Shown in pieces: positions 16,825-27,368 of a DNA stretch of 64,000 nucleotides (positions are counted from its first letter, which is position 1; the number at the start of each line of letters is the position of its first letter). Position numbers and translations under genes: made by a program. A model generated the notes under the pieces. The model ran no database searches. It was given only the letters and a program-made list of their open reading frames with translations, and had not been told where the DNA came from. Origin of the DNA: Bog-473 sp963779735 (GTDB lineage: Bacteria; Actinomycetota; Acidimicrobiia; Acidimicrobiales; RAAP-2); NCBI GenBank assembly GCA_963779735.1, contig CAVZZJ010000008.1, positions 62,001-126,000 on the forward strand, read 5' to 3'.

Positions 16825-18376
16825 GGCCGGACCTCCAGCCCGCGCGTTCCCTTGGTGGCCACCTGCGGCTGGTAGTGGCCGGTGACCTTCTCGACGTGGG
16901 CAACCAGTTGGTTCACCGACGGGTCGATGCGATCCAGCACCGGCTTGGGATAGACGCCCAGGACCACGATGAGGACGATCAGGGGTGCCACCACCAGGCG
17001 CTCGAGCCAGGAGAGGTCGCGTGTCTTTACGTCCTCGGGCTTGGGCACACCGTGGAACACCTGCTGGTAGGCCCAGAGGAGGTAGATGGCGGCCACGATC
17101 ACCCCGACGACGCCCACCACCGCCCACCAGCGGTGGGTGAGGAAGGTGCCCACGAGGACCAGGAACTCGCTCACGAACCCGTTGAGTCCGGGGACCCCGA
17201 TGGAGGCCATCATGAGCACGGTGAACACCCCCGCCATGACCGGGGCCACCTTCTGCAGGCCGCGCAGCTCGGTCGTCTGCCACGTGCCCCGGCGCTCGTA
17301 AATGAACCCGATGAGGAGGAAGAGCCCACCGACGATCAGGCCGTGGTTGAGCATCAGCAGCACCGCTCCCGACAGGCCCTGCGTGCTCAGGGCAAACGTG
17401 CCGAGCGCGATGAAGCCGATCTGGGCCAGGGATGAGTAGGTCACCAGGCGCTTCATGTCTCGTTGGGCGCAGGCCACGACGGCGCCGTAGACGATGCCGA
17501 TCACGGCCAGGGTGAGGATGAGCGGGGCCAAGGTGCGGGTGGCCTGCGGGAAGAGGTTGAGATCGAAACGGATGATCCCGTACGTGCCCAGCTTGGCCAG
17601 CACGCCGGAGAGGACCACCGAGCCACCGGCCGGAGCTTCGGTGTAGGCGTCGGGTGACCAGGTGTGGAAGGGGAAGAGCGGGGCCTTGACCGCAAAGGCC
17701 GATGTGAAGGCCAAGAACAGCAGGATCTCGGTGGACGACGAGAGGCGGGTGTGCTCCAGGGCGGGGAGCGAGAAGGTGAGCACGCCGGTCTGGGACTGGT
17801 GGATGAAGGCCAGCGACAGGATCCCGACGAGCAGGAAGGCCGAGCCGAGGAAGGTGTAGAGGAAGAACTTGATCGCCGCGTAGGCACGCCGCTCGTGGCC
17901 CCATCCGGCGATGATGAAGTAGGCGGGAACGAGCGTGAGCTCGAAGAAGAAGAAGAAGACGATCAGGTCCAAGGAGAGGAAGCTGCCCATGACCGCCGCC
18001 TCTAGAAGGAGCACCCATGCCGCGTAGGCGCGCGCGGCTTGGGCTTGTTCTGGCCCGTGATGAGGACGAGCGGGAACAGGACCGCCGTGAGGAGCACGAG
18101 GAAGACCGAGATCCCATCGATGCCCATGTACCAGCGGATCCCCAGCGTCTCACCGGTGTACGCATGGTTCGAGACCAGCTGGTACCCCCCGAAGTGCACC
18201 CTCATCGTGATGAAGGCGATCACGGCGATGACCAGGGTGGCCAGCGAGACCCCGACCGCCAGGGCATCGGCCAGCGGCTTGGGGAGCTCGCGATCGAGCC
18301 CCAGCAGCCCCAGCGCGAGGCTGCCCACCGCCGGCAGGAGGATCAGCAGGGTGAGGAAGGGGACGCTGTGGCCCAT
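16821..18376 (-). CDS. nuoM: NADH-quinone oxidoreductase subunit M (NuoM), interrupted by a frameshift
   Basis: Antiporter-like proton-pumping subunit of complex I. The N-terminal part starts at ATG 18376 (MGHSVPFLTLLILLPAVGSL), runs in frame to the GC repeat at 18028-18038, then hits TAG at 18002-18004. The rest (AYAAWVLLLEAAVMGSFLS onward, including KAPLFPFHTWSPDAY and the C-terminal helices) continues in another frame to 16821. Joined, the two parts give a normal NuoM of about 518 residues. The span is 1556 nt, consistent with one base missing or a GC unit gained. Because the subunit is essential to the complex, an assembly error seems likelier than a true lesion. Confidence 0.88.
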
Positions 18377-20289
18377 CACCACCACGTCCGGCTGAGGAGG
18401 AAGACGATGAGGGCGGCCATCCCCACGGCGATGGCCAGGGCGTAGTTGCGCACGTACCCCGACTGCAGCTTGCGGGTGAGCGAGCCGGTCGAACGAACGA
18501 GCTGGGCCGCGCCGTTGACCGCGCCATCGATGATCCGGGCGTCGACCACCCAGGCGCAGAAGGTGGCCAGCTTCTGGCTGGGCCTCCCGATGACGGCGTC
18601 GTAGAAGTCGTCCCAGTACCAGACCCGCTGCAGGAACTCGGGTTCGAGTTGCGGCTTCTCCACCTGGGCACCCCTCCACAGTCCGACGGCGATGATGAGG
18701 CCGATGATCGCGGCCGCGACGTCGGTGAGGGCGAGGGCCCACTGGGCGCCGTCGCCCAGGTGGTCGTTGTACAGGCTGCCGGCGAAGACCGGCGCCAACC
18801 ACCCGGCCAGGGAGTCGTGGTGTACCCACGGCAGGTCCAGCACCCCACCGAAGAAGGTGAGGGCGGCCAGCACGACGAGGGGGAGGCGCATGATCCAGGG
18901 GGACTCGTGCGGCGCGTGATGGGCCGGTTCCCCGTTGGGGCCGATCTTGTCCCAACGGGGCTCGCCCCCGAAGGCCAGGACCTGCAGGCGCGTCATGTAG
19001 TAGGCGGTCAGGACGGCGGTGAGCACGCCGAGGACCCAGAGCAGTTTGTAGTGGGAGTACACGTTGACCAACACGTCGCCCTTCGACCAGAAGCCGGCCA
19101 GTGGCGGGATCCCGGCGATGGCCAGGAACCCTACGGTGAACGTGACGGTGGTCCACTGCATGTACCTGCGCAGGGCACCCATGCGCTTGAGGTCCTGCTC
19201 GTCGTCGAGCCCGTGGATGACCGAGCCGGCGCCCAGGAAGAGAAGCCCCTTGAAGAAGGCGTGGGCGACCATGAGGAAGACCGCAGCGATGTAGGCCCCC
19301 ACCCCGACCGCCATGATCATGTAGGCGATCTGGGAGACCGTGGAGAAGGCCAGCACCTTCTTGATGTCCTGCTGGGCGCAGGCGATGGTGGCCGCCACGA
19401 AGGCCGTCACCCCCCCGACGATGGCGATGACCTCGGTGCCCGAGTGGGTGAGCGCCAGCACGTGGTTCATGCGACAGAGGAGGTAGACCCCGGCCGTGAC
19501 CATGGTGGCGGCGTGGATCAGCGCGGAGACCGGGGTCGGGCCCTCCATGGCGTCGGGCAGCCAGTTGAACAGCGGGATCTGGGCCGATTTGCCCGTCGCG
19601 GCGAGGAACAGGAGCAGCACCACCGCGGTGGCCGTGCCGCCGCCCAGATGACCCAACTGCCCGAAGATCCCCCCGCCCGGGCCGCCGGTGTACTGGAGGG
19701 TCCCGGTCTTCTCGAAGATCAGGAAGATGGCCACCAGGAAGCCGGCGTCACCGATGCGGTTGTAGATGAACGCCTTCTTGCCCGCCGACGCGGCCGTGTC
19801 GCGATGGAACCAGAACGCGACCAGCCAGTAGGAGCAGACGCCGACGCCTTCCCACCCGACGAAGGTGAGCAGGAGGTTGTTGGCCAGCACCAGCACCAGC
19901 ATCGAGAAGACGAAGAGGTTGAGGTAGAGGAAGAACTTGGGGTAGTCGGGATCGCCCTTCATGTAGGAGATCGAGTACAGGTGGATCAGCGCGCTCACCC
20001 CGGTGATGAACAGGCACATGGTCATGGAGAGCGGGTCCACCAGGATGCCCACCGGCACGGTCAACCCGCCGACGTGGAACCAGGTGTAGTAGTTGTCGAG
20101 GTAGACCCGGTGGTCACCCGGCAGCTGCAGGAGGCCGGCAAAGACCACGCAGGCCACCACGAACGAGCCGGCCACGGCGACCGTCGCCACCCAGCCGGCC
20201 AGCGGGTCGCCGATGCGGCGCCCGGCAAAGACCAGCACCACGAACCCGGCCAGGGGTAGGAGGGGCATGAGGTACGCGACGTGGAGCAC
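18376..20289 (-). CDS. nuoL: NADH-quinone oxidoreductase subunit L (NuoL)
   Basis: Distal antiporter-like subunit of complex I, carrying the long lateral helix. The 637-residue protein has about 16 hydrophobic helices with LTFVGWEGVGVCSYWLVAFW, KKAFIYNRIGDAGFLVA, AQIPLFNWLPDAMEGPTPVS and AQQDIKKVLAFSTVSQIAYM. The C-terminus (LRTWW-type end, read as LLSRTWW) holds the final helix. Its TGA overlaps the nuoM ATG by one base, and 6 bp separate it from nuoK. Confidence 0.96.
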   Translation of the reverse strand: MLHVAYLMPLLPLAGFVVLVFAGRRIGDPLAGWVATVAVAGSFVVACVVFAGLLQLPGDHRVYLDNYYTWFHVGGLTVPVGILVDPLSMTMCLFITGVSALIHLYSISYMKGDPDYPKFFLYLNLFVFSMLVLVLANNLLLTFVGWEGVGVCSYWLVAFWFHRDTAASAGKKAFIYNRIGDAGFLVAIFLIFEKTGTLQYTGGPGGGIFGQLGHLGGGTATAVVLLLFLAATGKSAQIPLFNWLPDAMEGPTPVSALIHAATMVTAGVYLLCRMNHVLALTHSGTEVIAIVGGVTAFVAATIACAQQDIKKVLAFSTVSQIAYMIMAVGVGAYIAAVFLMVAHAFFKGLLFLGAGSVIHGLDDEQDLKRMGALRRYMQWTTVTFTVGFLAIAGIPPLAGFWSKGDVLVNVYSHYKLLWVLGVLTAVLTAYYMTRLQVLAFGGEPRWDKIGPNGEPAHHAPHESPWIMRLPLVVLAALTFFGGVLDLPWVHHDSLAGWLAPVFAGSLYNDHLGDGAQWALALTDVAAAIIGLIIAVGLWRGAQVEKPQLEPEFLQRVWYWDDFYDAVIGRPSQKLATFCAWVVDARIIDGAVNGAAQLVRSTGSLTRKLQSGYVRNYALAIAVGMAALIVFLLSRTWW

Positions 20290-20295
20290 GGTTGG

Positions 20296-20601
20296 TCAGC
20301 CCTTTAGCGAGTGGAGGTCGTCGGCCACGGTGGTTGAGCGGCGGCGGAAGTTGGTGACCACGATGCCGAGGCCGACGACGACCTCCGCCGCCGCCACCAC
20401 GAGAACGAAGAAGACGATGGCCTGTCCCCCGATGTCGTTGAGGACGCGGGCGAACGTCACGAAGGTGAGGTTGGCGGCGTTGAGCATGAGCTCGATGCAC
20501 ATGAACATGATCAGCACGTTGCGGCGCACGAGGAGGCCGATGGCACCGATGGAGAAGAGCAGTGCCGCCAGGCCCAGGTACCACCCCGCCGAGAGGCTCA
20601 C
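20296..20601 (-). CDS. nuoK: NADH-quinone oxidoreductase subunit K (NuoK)
   Basis: Small three-helix membrane subunit of complex I, 101 residues, the family length. Conserved membrane glutamates are in MFMCIELMLNAANL and AAAEVVVGLGIV, both in the proton path. ATG at 20601 overlaps the nuoJ stop (ATGA). Confidence 0.96.
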   Translation of the reverse strand: MSLSAGWYLGLAALLFSIGAIGLLVRRNVLIMFMCIELMLNAANLTFVTFARVLNDIGGQAIVFFVLVVAAAEVVVGLGIVVTNFRRRSTTVADDLHSLKG

Positions 20602-21200
20602 GACGCCACCTCGCTGTCGGGCTCGGGGCGGCGAGCCAACACGACGGCCCCGACCACGGCGATGACCAGCAGGGCGGCGGTCGCCTCGAACGCGAAGAGG
20701 TAGGTGGTGAACAGCTGCCGTCCCAGCTGGGCCACCTCGCCCCGGGGCGATCCGGCACCCTTGGCGATGGGCCCCTCTATCGGGCCGACCACCCGGTGCG
20801 CGCCGGTGACCCAGTGTGCGGTGGCCAGCATGGCGATGACCCCGGCCAAGGTGATGGCCACCATCACGAAGGCCAGCGGTCGCTGGCCATGGAGGGGCTC
20901 CGCGTCGATGTCCTCGCGCCGGTCGACGCCGAGGAACATGATCACGAAGAGGAAGAGCACGACGATGGCCCCGGCGTAGACGATGATCTGCACGGCCGCC
21001 AGGAAGTCGGCCTCCTGCTCCACGAAGAGCACGGCCACGCCGAACAGCGTCATCACCAGGCTGAGTGCGGCATGCACCGGGTTGCGCGAGGTCACCACTC
21101 CGAGGGCACCGACCAGGATCACGGCGGCGCTGGCGGCGAACACCAGTATGTCGGGCCAGGTGGGGCGCGTCGAAACGGCCGCAAGGGCGAGGTGGAGCAT
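20598..21200 (-). CDS. nuoJ: NADH-quinone oxidoreductase subunit J (NuoJ)
   Basis: Membrane subunit of complex I with five helices and 200 residues. The conserved NPVHAALSLVMTLFGVAVLF and QIIVYAGAIVVLFLFVIMF (pi-bulge helix 3 in solved structures) are visible. The ATG at 21200 shares a base with the nuoI stop. A longer frame upstream is just read-through of the nuoI region in another frame. Confidence 0.95.
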   Translation of the reverse strand: MLHLALAAVSTRPTWPDILVFAASAAVILVGALGVVTSRNPVHAALSLVMTLFGVAVLFVEQEADFLAAVQIIVYAGAIVVLFLFVIMFLGVDRREDIDAEPLHGQRPLAFVMVAITLAGVIAMLATAHWVTGAHRVVGPIEGPIAKGAGSPRGEVAQLGRQLFTTYLFAFEATAALLVIAVVGAVVLARRPEPDSEVAS

Positions 21201-22015
21201 CAGGCCTCCCCGCCCTTCGCCGCCTTGCGCGCGGCGCGGGCGGCCTTCAGGCGGGCGCGGGTCGCCTCCATCTTCTTCTTGTTCCGCTCCGCTCCGATCT
21301 TGGCCCGCCACACCCGGCCCTGCATGCCGCGGTGTGCCAGGGGGATGTCCTCGGCCAGGAGGTGCGCCTCCAGGACCTCGCGCAGGGGCTTGGTGCCGGT
21401 GAGGGCGTCGTCCCGGCGCCCCGACTGGCCGCCCTCGGGGGCGCGGACGCCGTAGCCCAACTCGCCCGACCACTGCACCTCGCCCTCGTAGGCCGCACTG
21501 CCCGACGGGGATGTGGCCCGCATCCAGCCGGAGGTCATCATGTCGTCGCCCTCGCGCCAGTCCTCCCACGGGAGCTTCTGGGGCATGCCCCGGTCGTCCA
21601 CCAGCAACTCGTTCTTGGTGTAAATGGCGTCCGAGCGGTTGCTGAAGGAGAACTCGAACAGCTTCGACTCGGTGATGGCCTCCGTCGGACACGCCTCCAC
21701 GCACAGATCGCAGTGGATGCAGCGCAGGTAGTTGATCTCGTAGACGTAGCCGTAGCGCTCACCGGGCGACACCGGGTGATCGGGGGGGTTGTCGAGCCCC
21801 CGCACGTAAATGCAGTCGGCCGGGCAGACACCGGCGCAGAGTTCGCAGCCGATGCACTTCTCCATGCCGTCCTCGTAGCGGTTCAGGACGTGCCGACCGT
21901 GCTGGCGCGGCTGCTTGGGCTTCTTATCGTCCGGATACGACGTGGTGACCCGGGGCCGGGTCAGGTGCTGAAACGTCAGCTTGAACCCCCCGAGAAAGCT
22001 GAGCTGGTCTTTCAC
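21200..22015 (-). CDS. nuoI: NADH-quinone oxidoreductase subunit I, two [4Fe-4S] ferredoxin (NuoI)
   Basis: Peripheral-arm subunit carrying clusters N6a and N6b that pass electrons to NuoB. The two ligand sets are CIGCELCAGVCP and CIHCDLCVEACP. At 271 residues it is about 80-90 longer than most NuoI. The extra C-terminus is rich in Lys, Arg and Ala (ERNKKKMEATRARLKAARAA) and probably forms a charged helix. Its stop abuts nuoJ, and its start overlaps the nuoH stop. Confidence 0.96.
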   Translation of the reverse strand: MKDQLSFLGGFKLTFQHLTRPRVTTSYPDDKKPKQPRQHGRHVLNRYEDGMEKCIGCELCAGVCPADCIYVRGLDNPPDHPVSPGERYGYVYEINYLRCIHCDLCVEACPTEAITESKLFEFSFSNRSDAIYTKNELLVDDRGMPQKLPWEDWREGDDMMTSGWMRATSPSGSAAYEGEVQWSGELGYGVRAPEGGQSGRRDDALTGTKPLREVLEAHLLAEDIPLAHRGMQGRVWRAKIGAERNKKKMEATRARLKAARAARKAAKGGEA

Positions 22016-23235
22016 TTGACTCCCTGATCCTCACGCGGGCGCACGGCCGGGGCGACCCGCCGCCCCACCGGGGGAAGTACCAAGCTCTCCTCGCTGCGGT
22101 CGGCACCGAGCTTGGTGGCCCGGACCAGCAGGACCCCCGCCACCAACACCACGGGCACCATGAGCAGCCCGCGCCAGTGCCACGTCACGACGCTGGCCAC
22201 CAGCAGCAGCCAGGCCAGCGTCATCGGGATGAGCCGCTTCCACCCGAGGTCCATCAGCTGGTCGTAGCGCAGGCGGGGCAGGGCGGCGCGGAACCACACG
22301 TAGATGAAGCAGAAGGCCACCGTCTTGAGCAGGAACCAGATGATCGGCATGTAGATGGTGGCGCCGGGCCAAGGGGGGATGAGGCCGTCGGGTCCTCCGA
22401 AGAAGAGGGTGACCACCACGGCCGACATCGTGATGGTGTTCATGAATTCGGCCAGGTAGAACATGCCGAAGCGGATGGAGGAGTACTCCGTGTGGAAGCC
22501 GCCGACCAGCTCGGACTCGGCCTCGGTGAGGTCGAAGGGTGGACGCGTCAACTCGGCGGTGATGGCGATCATGAAGAAGATGAAAGGCAGGAAGCCGAGG
22601 CGGATCAGGTTCCAGTTCCAGAATCCGCCCGACTGGGCCACCACGATGGCCCGCGTGGAGAGCGAGCGGCTGACCAGCACCACGGTGACCACCGTCATGC
22701 CCAGGGCCGCCTCGTAGGAGATGACCTGGGCCGACGCCCGCACCGAGCCGAGCAGGGGGTACTTCGACCCCGACGACCAGCCGGCCAACATCACCCCGTA
22801 GACGGCGATCCCCGACATGGCCAGCACCAGCAGGATGCCGATCGGGGGATCCGCCACCTGGAGCTCGACGATGTGGCTGCCGATCCGGATGACGCCCCCC
22901 ACCGGGACCACGGCGAAGGCCACGAAGGCCGGCACCACCGAGAGGTACGGCGCCAGCTTGAAGGTGAAGGAGTCGGCATGGTCGGGGAGCAGGTCTTCCT
23001 TGAAGACCAGCTTGGTGCCGTCGGCCAGCGTCTGCAGCAGGCCCCAGGGCCCGGCCCGGTTGGGCCCGATGCGGCTCTGCATGTCCGAGATCACCTTGCG
23101 CTCGAACCAGATCATCATGGCCGTCGCCGTGAGCAGCGCCACGAAGGCGACCAGCACCTTGACAAAGACGATCACCAGGACTTCCCAGTTGATCCCCTGG
23201 ACGAAGAGGGGGTCGGTGGCCAGGAACGGGGTCAT
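22012..23235 (-). CDS. nuoH: NADH-quinone oxidoreductase subunit H (NuoH)
   Basis: Membrane subunit forming the quinone channel at the foot of complex I. The 407-residue protein has eight hydrophobic helices. The loop ERKVISDMQSRIGPNRAGPW and the acidic stretch PFDLTEAESELVGGFHTEYS, both lining the quinone site, are intact. Starts and stops overlap neighbours by 4 bp. Confidence 0.96.
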   Translation of the reverse strand: MTPFLATDPLFVQGINWEVLVIVFVKVLVAFVALLTATAMMIWFERKVISDMQSRIGPNRAGPWGLLQTLADGTKLVFKEDLLPDHADSFTFKLAPYLSVVPAFVAFAVVPVGGVIRIGSHIVELQVADPPIGILLVLAMSGIAVYGVMLAGWSSGSKYPLLGSVRASAQVISYEAALGMTVVTVVLVSRSLSTRAIVVAQSGGFWNWNLIRLGFLPFIFFMIAITAELTRPPFDLTEAESELVGGFHTEYSSIRFGMFYLAEFMNTITMSAVVVTLFFGGPDGLIPPWPGATIYMPIIWFLLKTVAFCFIYVWFRAALPRLRYDQLMDLGWKRLIPMTLAWLLLVASVVTWHWRGLLMVPVVLVAGVLLVRATKLGADRSEESLVLPPVGRRVAPAVRPREDQGVK

Positions 23236-26071
23236 CCCACCGACTCCAGTCGAACGTCGGTCACCGGGCTCCGGCTGTCGATGAGCATGGCCACCGCGTT
23301 ACCGGGCGCCTCCGGTCCGGCGGGCACGTTGAAGTCGATGGCGACGGCGCCCCGTGGCACTCCCCCCTCCGCCCGGGCCGGCAGCACCAGGTCGCCCCGA
23401 GCCGAGCGCACGCGGACCCGATCACCCGTCTTCGCTCCGAGCCGGTCGAGGTCGTAGGGGTTGGCCCGGACCACCAGGTGTGGCACCAAGGGAGTCAGGG
23501 AGGGCGATCCGGTGACCGAGCACCCGGCGTCGTAGAGCCGACGGGTGGACACCAGGCGCAGCGCGTAGCTGTTTGCGGGCGGGACGTGCACCCCGTCTGG
23601 CCCGTCGGGGGACGGAACCCCGGCCAGGAGGGCGGGCGCGTCTCCCTTCGCGGCGATCCTGCCCTGGACGTCCCCGTCGCCCATGGCCGAGCCGCTCCGG
23701 GGCGGTGCGCCCTGCCGCTCCACCGACTCGACACCGGGGAGGGCGATGGGGTCGATGGGATCGACGTCCTCGCGCCGCTGGCCCCCCTCTCCGATGGGCA
23801 GCAGGATCCCGTCGTGCGCGGCGGAGGAGTGCAGCAGCGACCGGCTAAGGCCGAAGTACGCGGGTGCCGTGGTGTGCATCTCGTCGGCCAGGTCGTTGGC
23901 GCTGCTCACACCCAGGTCGGCGCCGAGTGCAGCGGCGAGCTCCGCGGCGATCATCCAGTCCGCCCAGGCGAACCCGGGGGCGGTCAACTTCTGCCCGAGC
24001 CGGCTCACCCGCCCCTCAATGTTGGTGGACGTGCCGGGACGCTCATGGGCCACGGAGCAGGGGAGCACGACGTCGGCGTACACGTCGACCGACTCGGAGG
24101 GGTGCCCGGTCACCGCCACGACGAAATGGCCGGCCGCCAGCGCCTGGCGGGCCAGCGCTCGGTCGGGGAAGTCGCTCAACGGGTCGGCGCCCAGCAGGAC
24201 GAGCGCGGTGACCCCCGCCGGGTCGGCTGCCATGGAGGAGAGGATGGCGGCGGTGTCGAGCCCGGTCGCCTGCGGGGTGGCGCCCCAGGCCGCGGTGAAC
24301 CACTCCCGGCCCGACTCGAGGCTGACGCGTCCGGGCAGCAGCCCGGGGCCAAACCCATGTCCAGCGCGCCGAACACGTTGCCGCGCCGCAGGGCGGGCAG
24401 GAAGGTGGCCTTGGGGAGCGCCCGGGCCAGGACGCGGGCGGCCTCGGCCACCACGCTGCCCGACTCGGCGTACGACGGCCGCCCCAGCACCACGACGACG
24501 CCCTCACCGTCCGGCCGCGTGGCCAGGACCCGGCGCGCCACGCCGAGCGCGCCGTCGTCGACCGCCGATCCCTCCGGGTGCGACGCGAGCTCGGTGACGG
24601 CGGCGTCGTCGCCGCACAGGGCGCGTGCCACCAGCGGGGCCTCGCCCGGGCGGATGGGCAGCGAGGCGGTGGCCAGGCCGGTGAGGGCGGTCGTCGTCGG
24701 TGCCATCTCGATCAGGCTCGTCGACCCGGCGACCGCCTCGCGCAGGCGGAGGAAGAGGACGGGCAGCTCCTCACGCAGGTCGCCGGCCAGCGTGACGAGG
24801 ACGGGGGCGGCGCAGGCGGCATCGATGGTGGCCCTCGGAAGGCCGAGCACGATTTCGGCCGGCAGGCCGTCGCCGAGCTGGGCGTCGACCGAGTCCGTGC
24901 CGATGATGCCCTTGGCCAGCTTGGCCCAGGCGTAGGCCGACTCGTTGGTCAGCCGGGAGCCGCCGATCATCGCCACCGCGGCCGGCCCCCCGGCGTCGCG
25001 GGCGGCCTCCAGTCCGGCGGCCGCCGCCGCGAGCGCCTCCCCCCAGCTCACCGGGACCAGCTCACCGCTCTTGCGGACCCGGGGCTCAATGAGACGCCCG
25101 TGTTCGAACCGCCCCGTCTCGTGCACCTCACCGAGGAACTGTCCCCGCGACACGCCGAGGCCGACCACCTGGGCCGCCGTGGCCGGCGCCACGTCGACCG
25201 CCTCGTCGGCCAGCGCGGCGTCCGTCGGCGAGTCGTCGACCTCATCGCCGTTGACCGACTCGAAGGCGAACCGCCCTTTGTCGCACAGCCAGCCGTGGTT
25301 GACCGGCTCAGAGTCGATGCCGAGGAGCCGGGTCAGGCGGTTGGAGGAGGACTGCACCGCAACGCGGCATCCCACCGAGCAGGTGGTGCAGGTGGACTCC
25401 ACCTGGTCGAGGTCCCACGGCCGCGCCGTGAAGCGGTAGGGCGTCGCCGTCAGGGCCCCCACCGGGCAGATCTGCACGGTGTTGCCGCTGAAATACGAGG
25501 AGAACGGCTCGGTGGGGAAGGTCGCCACCTCCACCATCTCGCCGCGCCCGGCGAAGTCGATCTGGGCCTCCCCGGCCACCTCGGAGGCGAACCGGGTACA
25601 GCGCGCGCACTGGATACAACGTTCGCGGTCCAGCAGCACCAGGTCCGAGATGGCGATCGGCTTCTCGAAGTGGCGCTTCTCCTCGACGAAGCGGCTCTCG
25701 CCCGGACCGTAGGCCAGGGTCTGGTCCTGAAGGGGGCACTCCCCGCCCTTGTCGCAGACCGGGCAGTCGAGCGGGTGGTTGGCCAGGAGGAACTCCAACA
25801 CCCCGTCCTGCGCCTTCTTGACCTTCTCGGAGGCGGTGTCGACCACCATGCCCTCGGCCACCGGGATGAAGCAGGCGGGCTGCAGGGTGGCGCCGCGGGG
25901 GCTGTCGACCTCGACCAGGCACATGCGGCACATGCCAACGGGCTCCATGCGCGGGTGGTAGCAGAAGCGCGGGATGTACGTCCCGGCCCGCTCCGCCGCG
26001 GCAATCAGCAGCTCCCCCGTCCTGGCCGCCACGGTGCGCCCGTCGAGGGAGAAGGTGAGCTCCTCAGCCAA
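23232..26071 (-). CDS. nuoG: NADH-quinone oxidoreductase subunit G (NuoG), interrupted by a frameshift
   Basis: Large iron-sulfur subunit of the NADH dehydrogenase arm. The N-terminal [2Fe-2S] ligands are in FCYHPRMEPVGMCRMC, then HPLDCPVCDKGGECPLQ and RCIQCARC and CTTCSVGCR, followed by a molybdopterin-oxidoreductase-like domain. The frame breaks near 24341-24348 (CCCGGGG run) after GALDMGLAPG; the next frame continues LLPGRVSLESGREWF and runs to 23232. The span is 2840 nt, as if one base were lost. I prefer TTG 26071, giving an N-terminus AEELTFSLDGRTV, preceded by GAGGGGGG. Upstream ATG 26095 or GTG 26113 are alternatives with no Shine-Dalgarno. Confidence 0.88.
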
Positions 26072-27368
26072 AGGGGCACCCCCCCTCTTTGACATGGACG
26101 AGGAACTCGTCACGGAACATGCGGATGCCCGAGGCGATGGACGAGGGGATGGAGGGCCCTAGCACGCAGATGGTCGTCTGCTGCGGTGGCCATGCCACGC
26201 CGGGCGAAATGTTGTCGCACAGGTCCATGAGGAGGTCGAGGTCCTCCTCGCGGCCCGTGCCGTTCTCAATCCGGTACAGGATGCGCTCGAGCCAGCCGGA
26301 GCCTTCCCGGCACGGCGTGCATTGGCCGCACGACTCGCGGGAGAAGAACTTCGTGATGCGCCACGCCGCCCGGACCATGCAGGTGGACGAGTCCATCACC
26401 ACCACCGAGCCCGAACCCAGCATGGAGCCGGCTTCGGCGACCTCGTCCTGCCCCAGGGGGAGATCGACCCTGTCGGGCCCGAACCACGGCGCGGACACTC
26501 CCCCGGGGATGAAGGCCTTCAGGGTGTTGCCACCCGTGATCCCACCGCCGAGCACGGGAGCGTAGATGAGGTCACGGAAGGTGGTCTTGACCATCTCCAG
26601 CTCGTACGTCCCGGGATTGCGGACGTGGCCGGCCAGCGCGAAGAGGCGGGTCCCCGCCGACCGCCCGCCGCCCAGAGCGGCGAACGCCGCGCCGCCGTGG
26701 GTGACGATCCACGGGATGTTGGCCATCGTCTCGACGTTGTTGACCACCGTGGGCTCGTTGTAGAGGCCGTAGACGGCCGGGAAGAACGGGGGCTTTATCC
26801 GGGGGAAGCCGCGCTTGCCTTCCAGCGACTCGAGCAGCGCGGTCTCCTCGCCGCAGATGTAGGCGCCGGCACCGGGGTGCACCACCACATCGAGGGAGAA
26901 GCCCGACCCGAAGATGTCGGCGCCGACCGCGCCGTGCGCGTACGCATCGTTCACCGCTCCCTGCAGACGCTCGAGCCCGAGGGCGAACTCTCCCCGCAGG
27001 TAGATGAAGGCCTGGGTGACCTGCAAGGCGTAGGCGGAGATCACCACCCCCTCAATGATCTGGTGGGGGTCGCCCTCTATCAGCAGGTGGTCCTTGAAGG
27101 TGGCCGGCTCGCTCTCGTCCCCATTGACGACCAGGTAGGTGATGGCGTTCTTGCGCAGCATCGACCACTTGCGCCCGGCGGGGAATCCCGCCCCGCCCCG
27201 GCCAAGCAGGCTGGCCGTGTCCACCTCGTGGGCCACTGCTTCGGGCGTCATGGTGAGCGCGTTGCGAAGTGCCTCGTACCCCCCGGTGGCCAGATACCGC
27301 TCCAGGGTGTGCGAGTCCTCGTGCCCGAGCCGGGCCGTGACGATCTTCGGGGCGTCGGTGATGGCCAT
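26064..27368 (-). CDS. nuoF: NADH-quinone oxidoreductase subunit F, NADH/FMN-binding (NuoF)
   Basis: Binds NADH and FMN and holds cluster N3, the entry point of electrons. The 434-residue protein has the NADH-binding LGRGGAGFPAGRKW, the FMN-site VVNGDESEPATFKDH, GAGAYICGEETALLESLEG, and the [4Fe-4S] ligands ESCGQCTPCREG plus a distal Cys in MDLCDNISPG. The ATG at 27368 shares a base with the nuoE stop. Confidence 0.96.
   Translation of the reverse strand: MAITDAPKIVTARLGHEDSHTLERYLATGGYEALRNALTMTPEAVAHEVDTASLLGRGGAGFPAGRKWSMLRKNAITYLVVNGDESEPATFKDHLLIEGDPHQIIEGVVISAYALQVTQAFIYLRGEFALGLERLQGAVNDAYAHGAVGADIFGSGFSLDVVVHPGAGAYICGEETALLESLEGKRGFPRIKPPFFPAVYGLYNEPTVVNNVETMANIPWIVTHGGAAFAALGGGRSAGTRLFALAGHVRNPGTYELEMVKTTFRDLIYAPVLGGGITGGNTLKAFIPGGVSAPWFGPDRVDLPLGQDEVAEAGSMLGSGSVVVMDSSTCMVRAAWRITKFFSRESCGQCTPCREGSGWLERILYRIENGTGREEDLDLLMDLCDNISPGVAWPPQQTTICVLGPSIPSSIASGIRMFRDEFLVHVKEGGCPFG

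Noticed and set aside
26072..26113. Earlier nuoG starts at ATG 26095 and GTG 26113
   Set aside because: They lack a Shine-Dalgarno and extend past the conserved N-terminus; kept only as alternatives.
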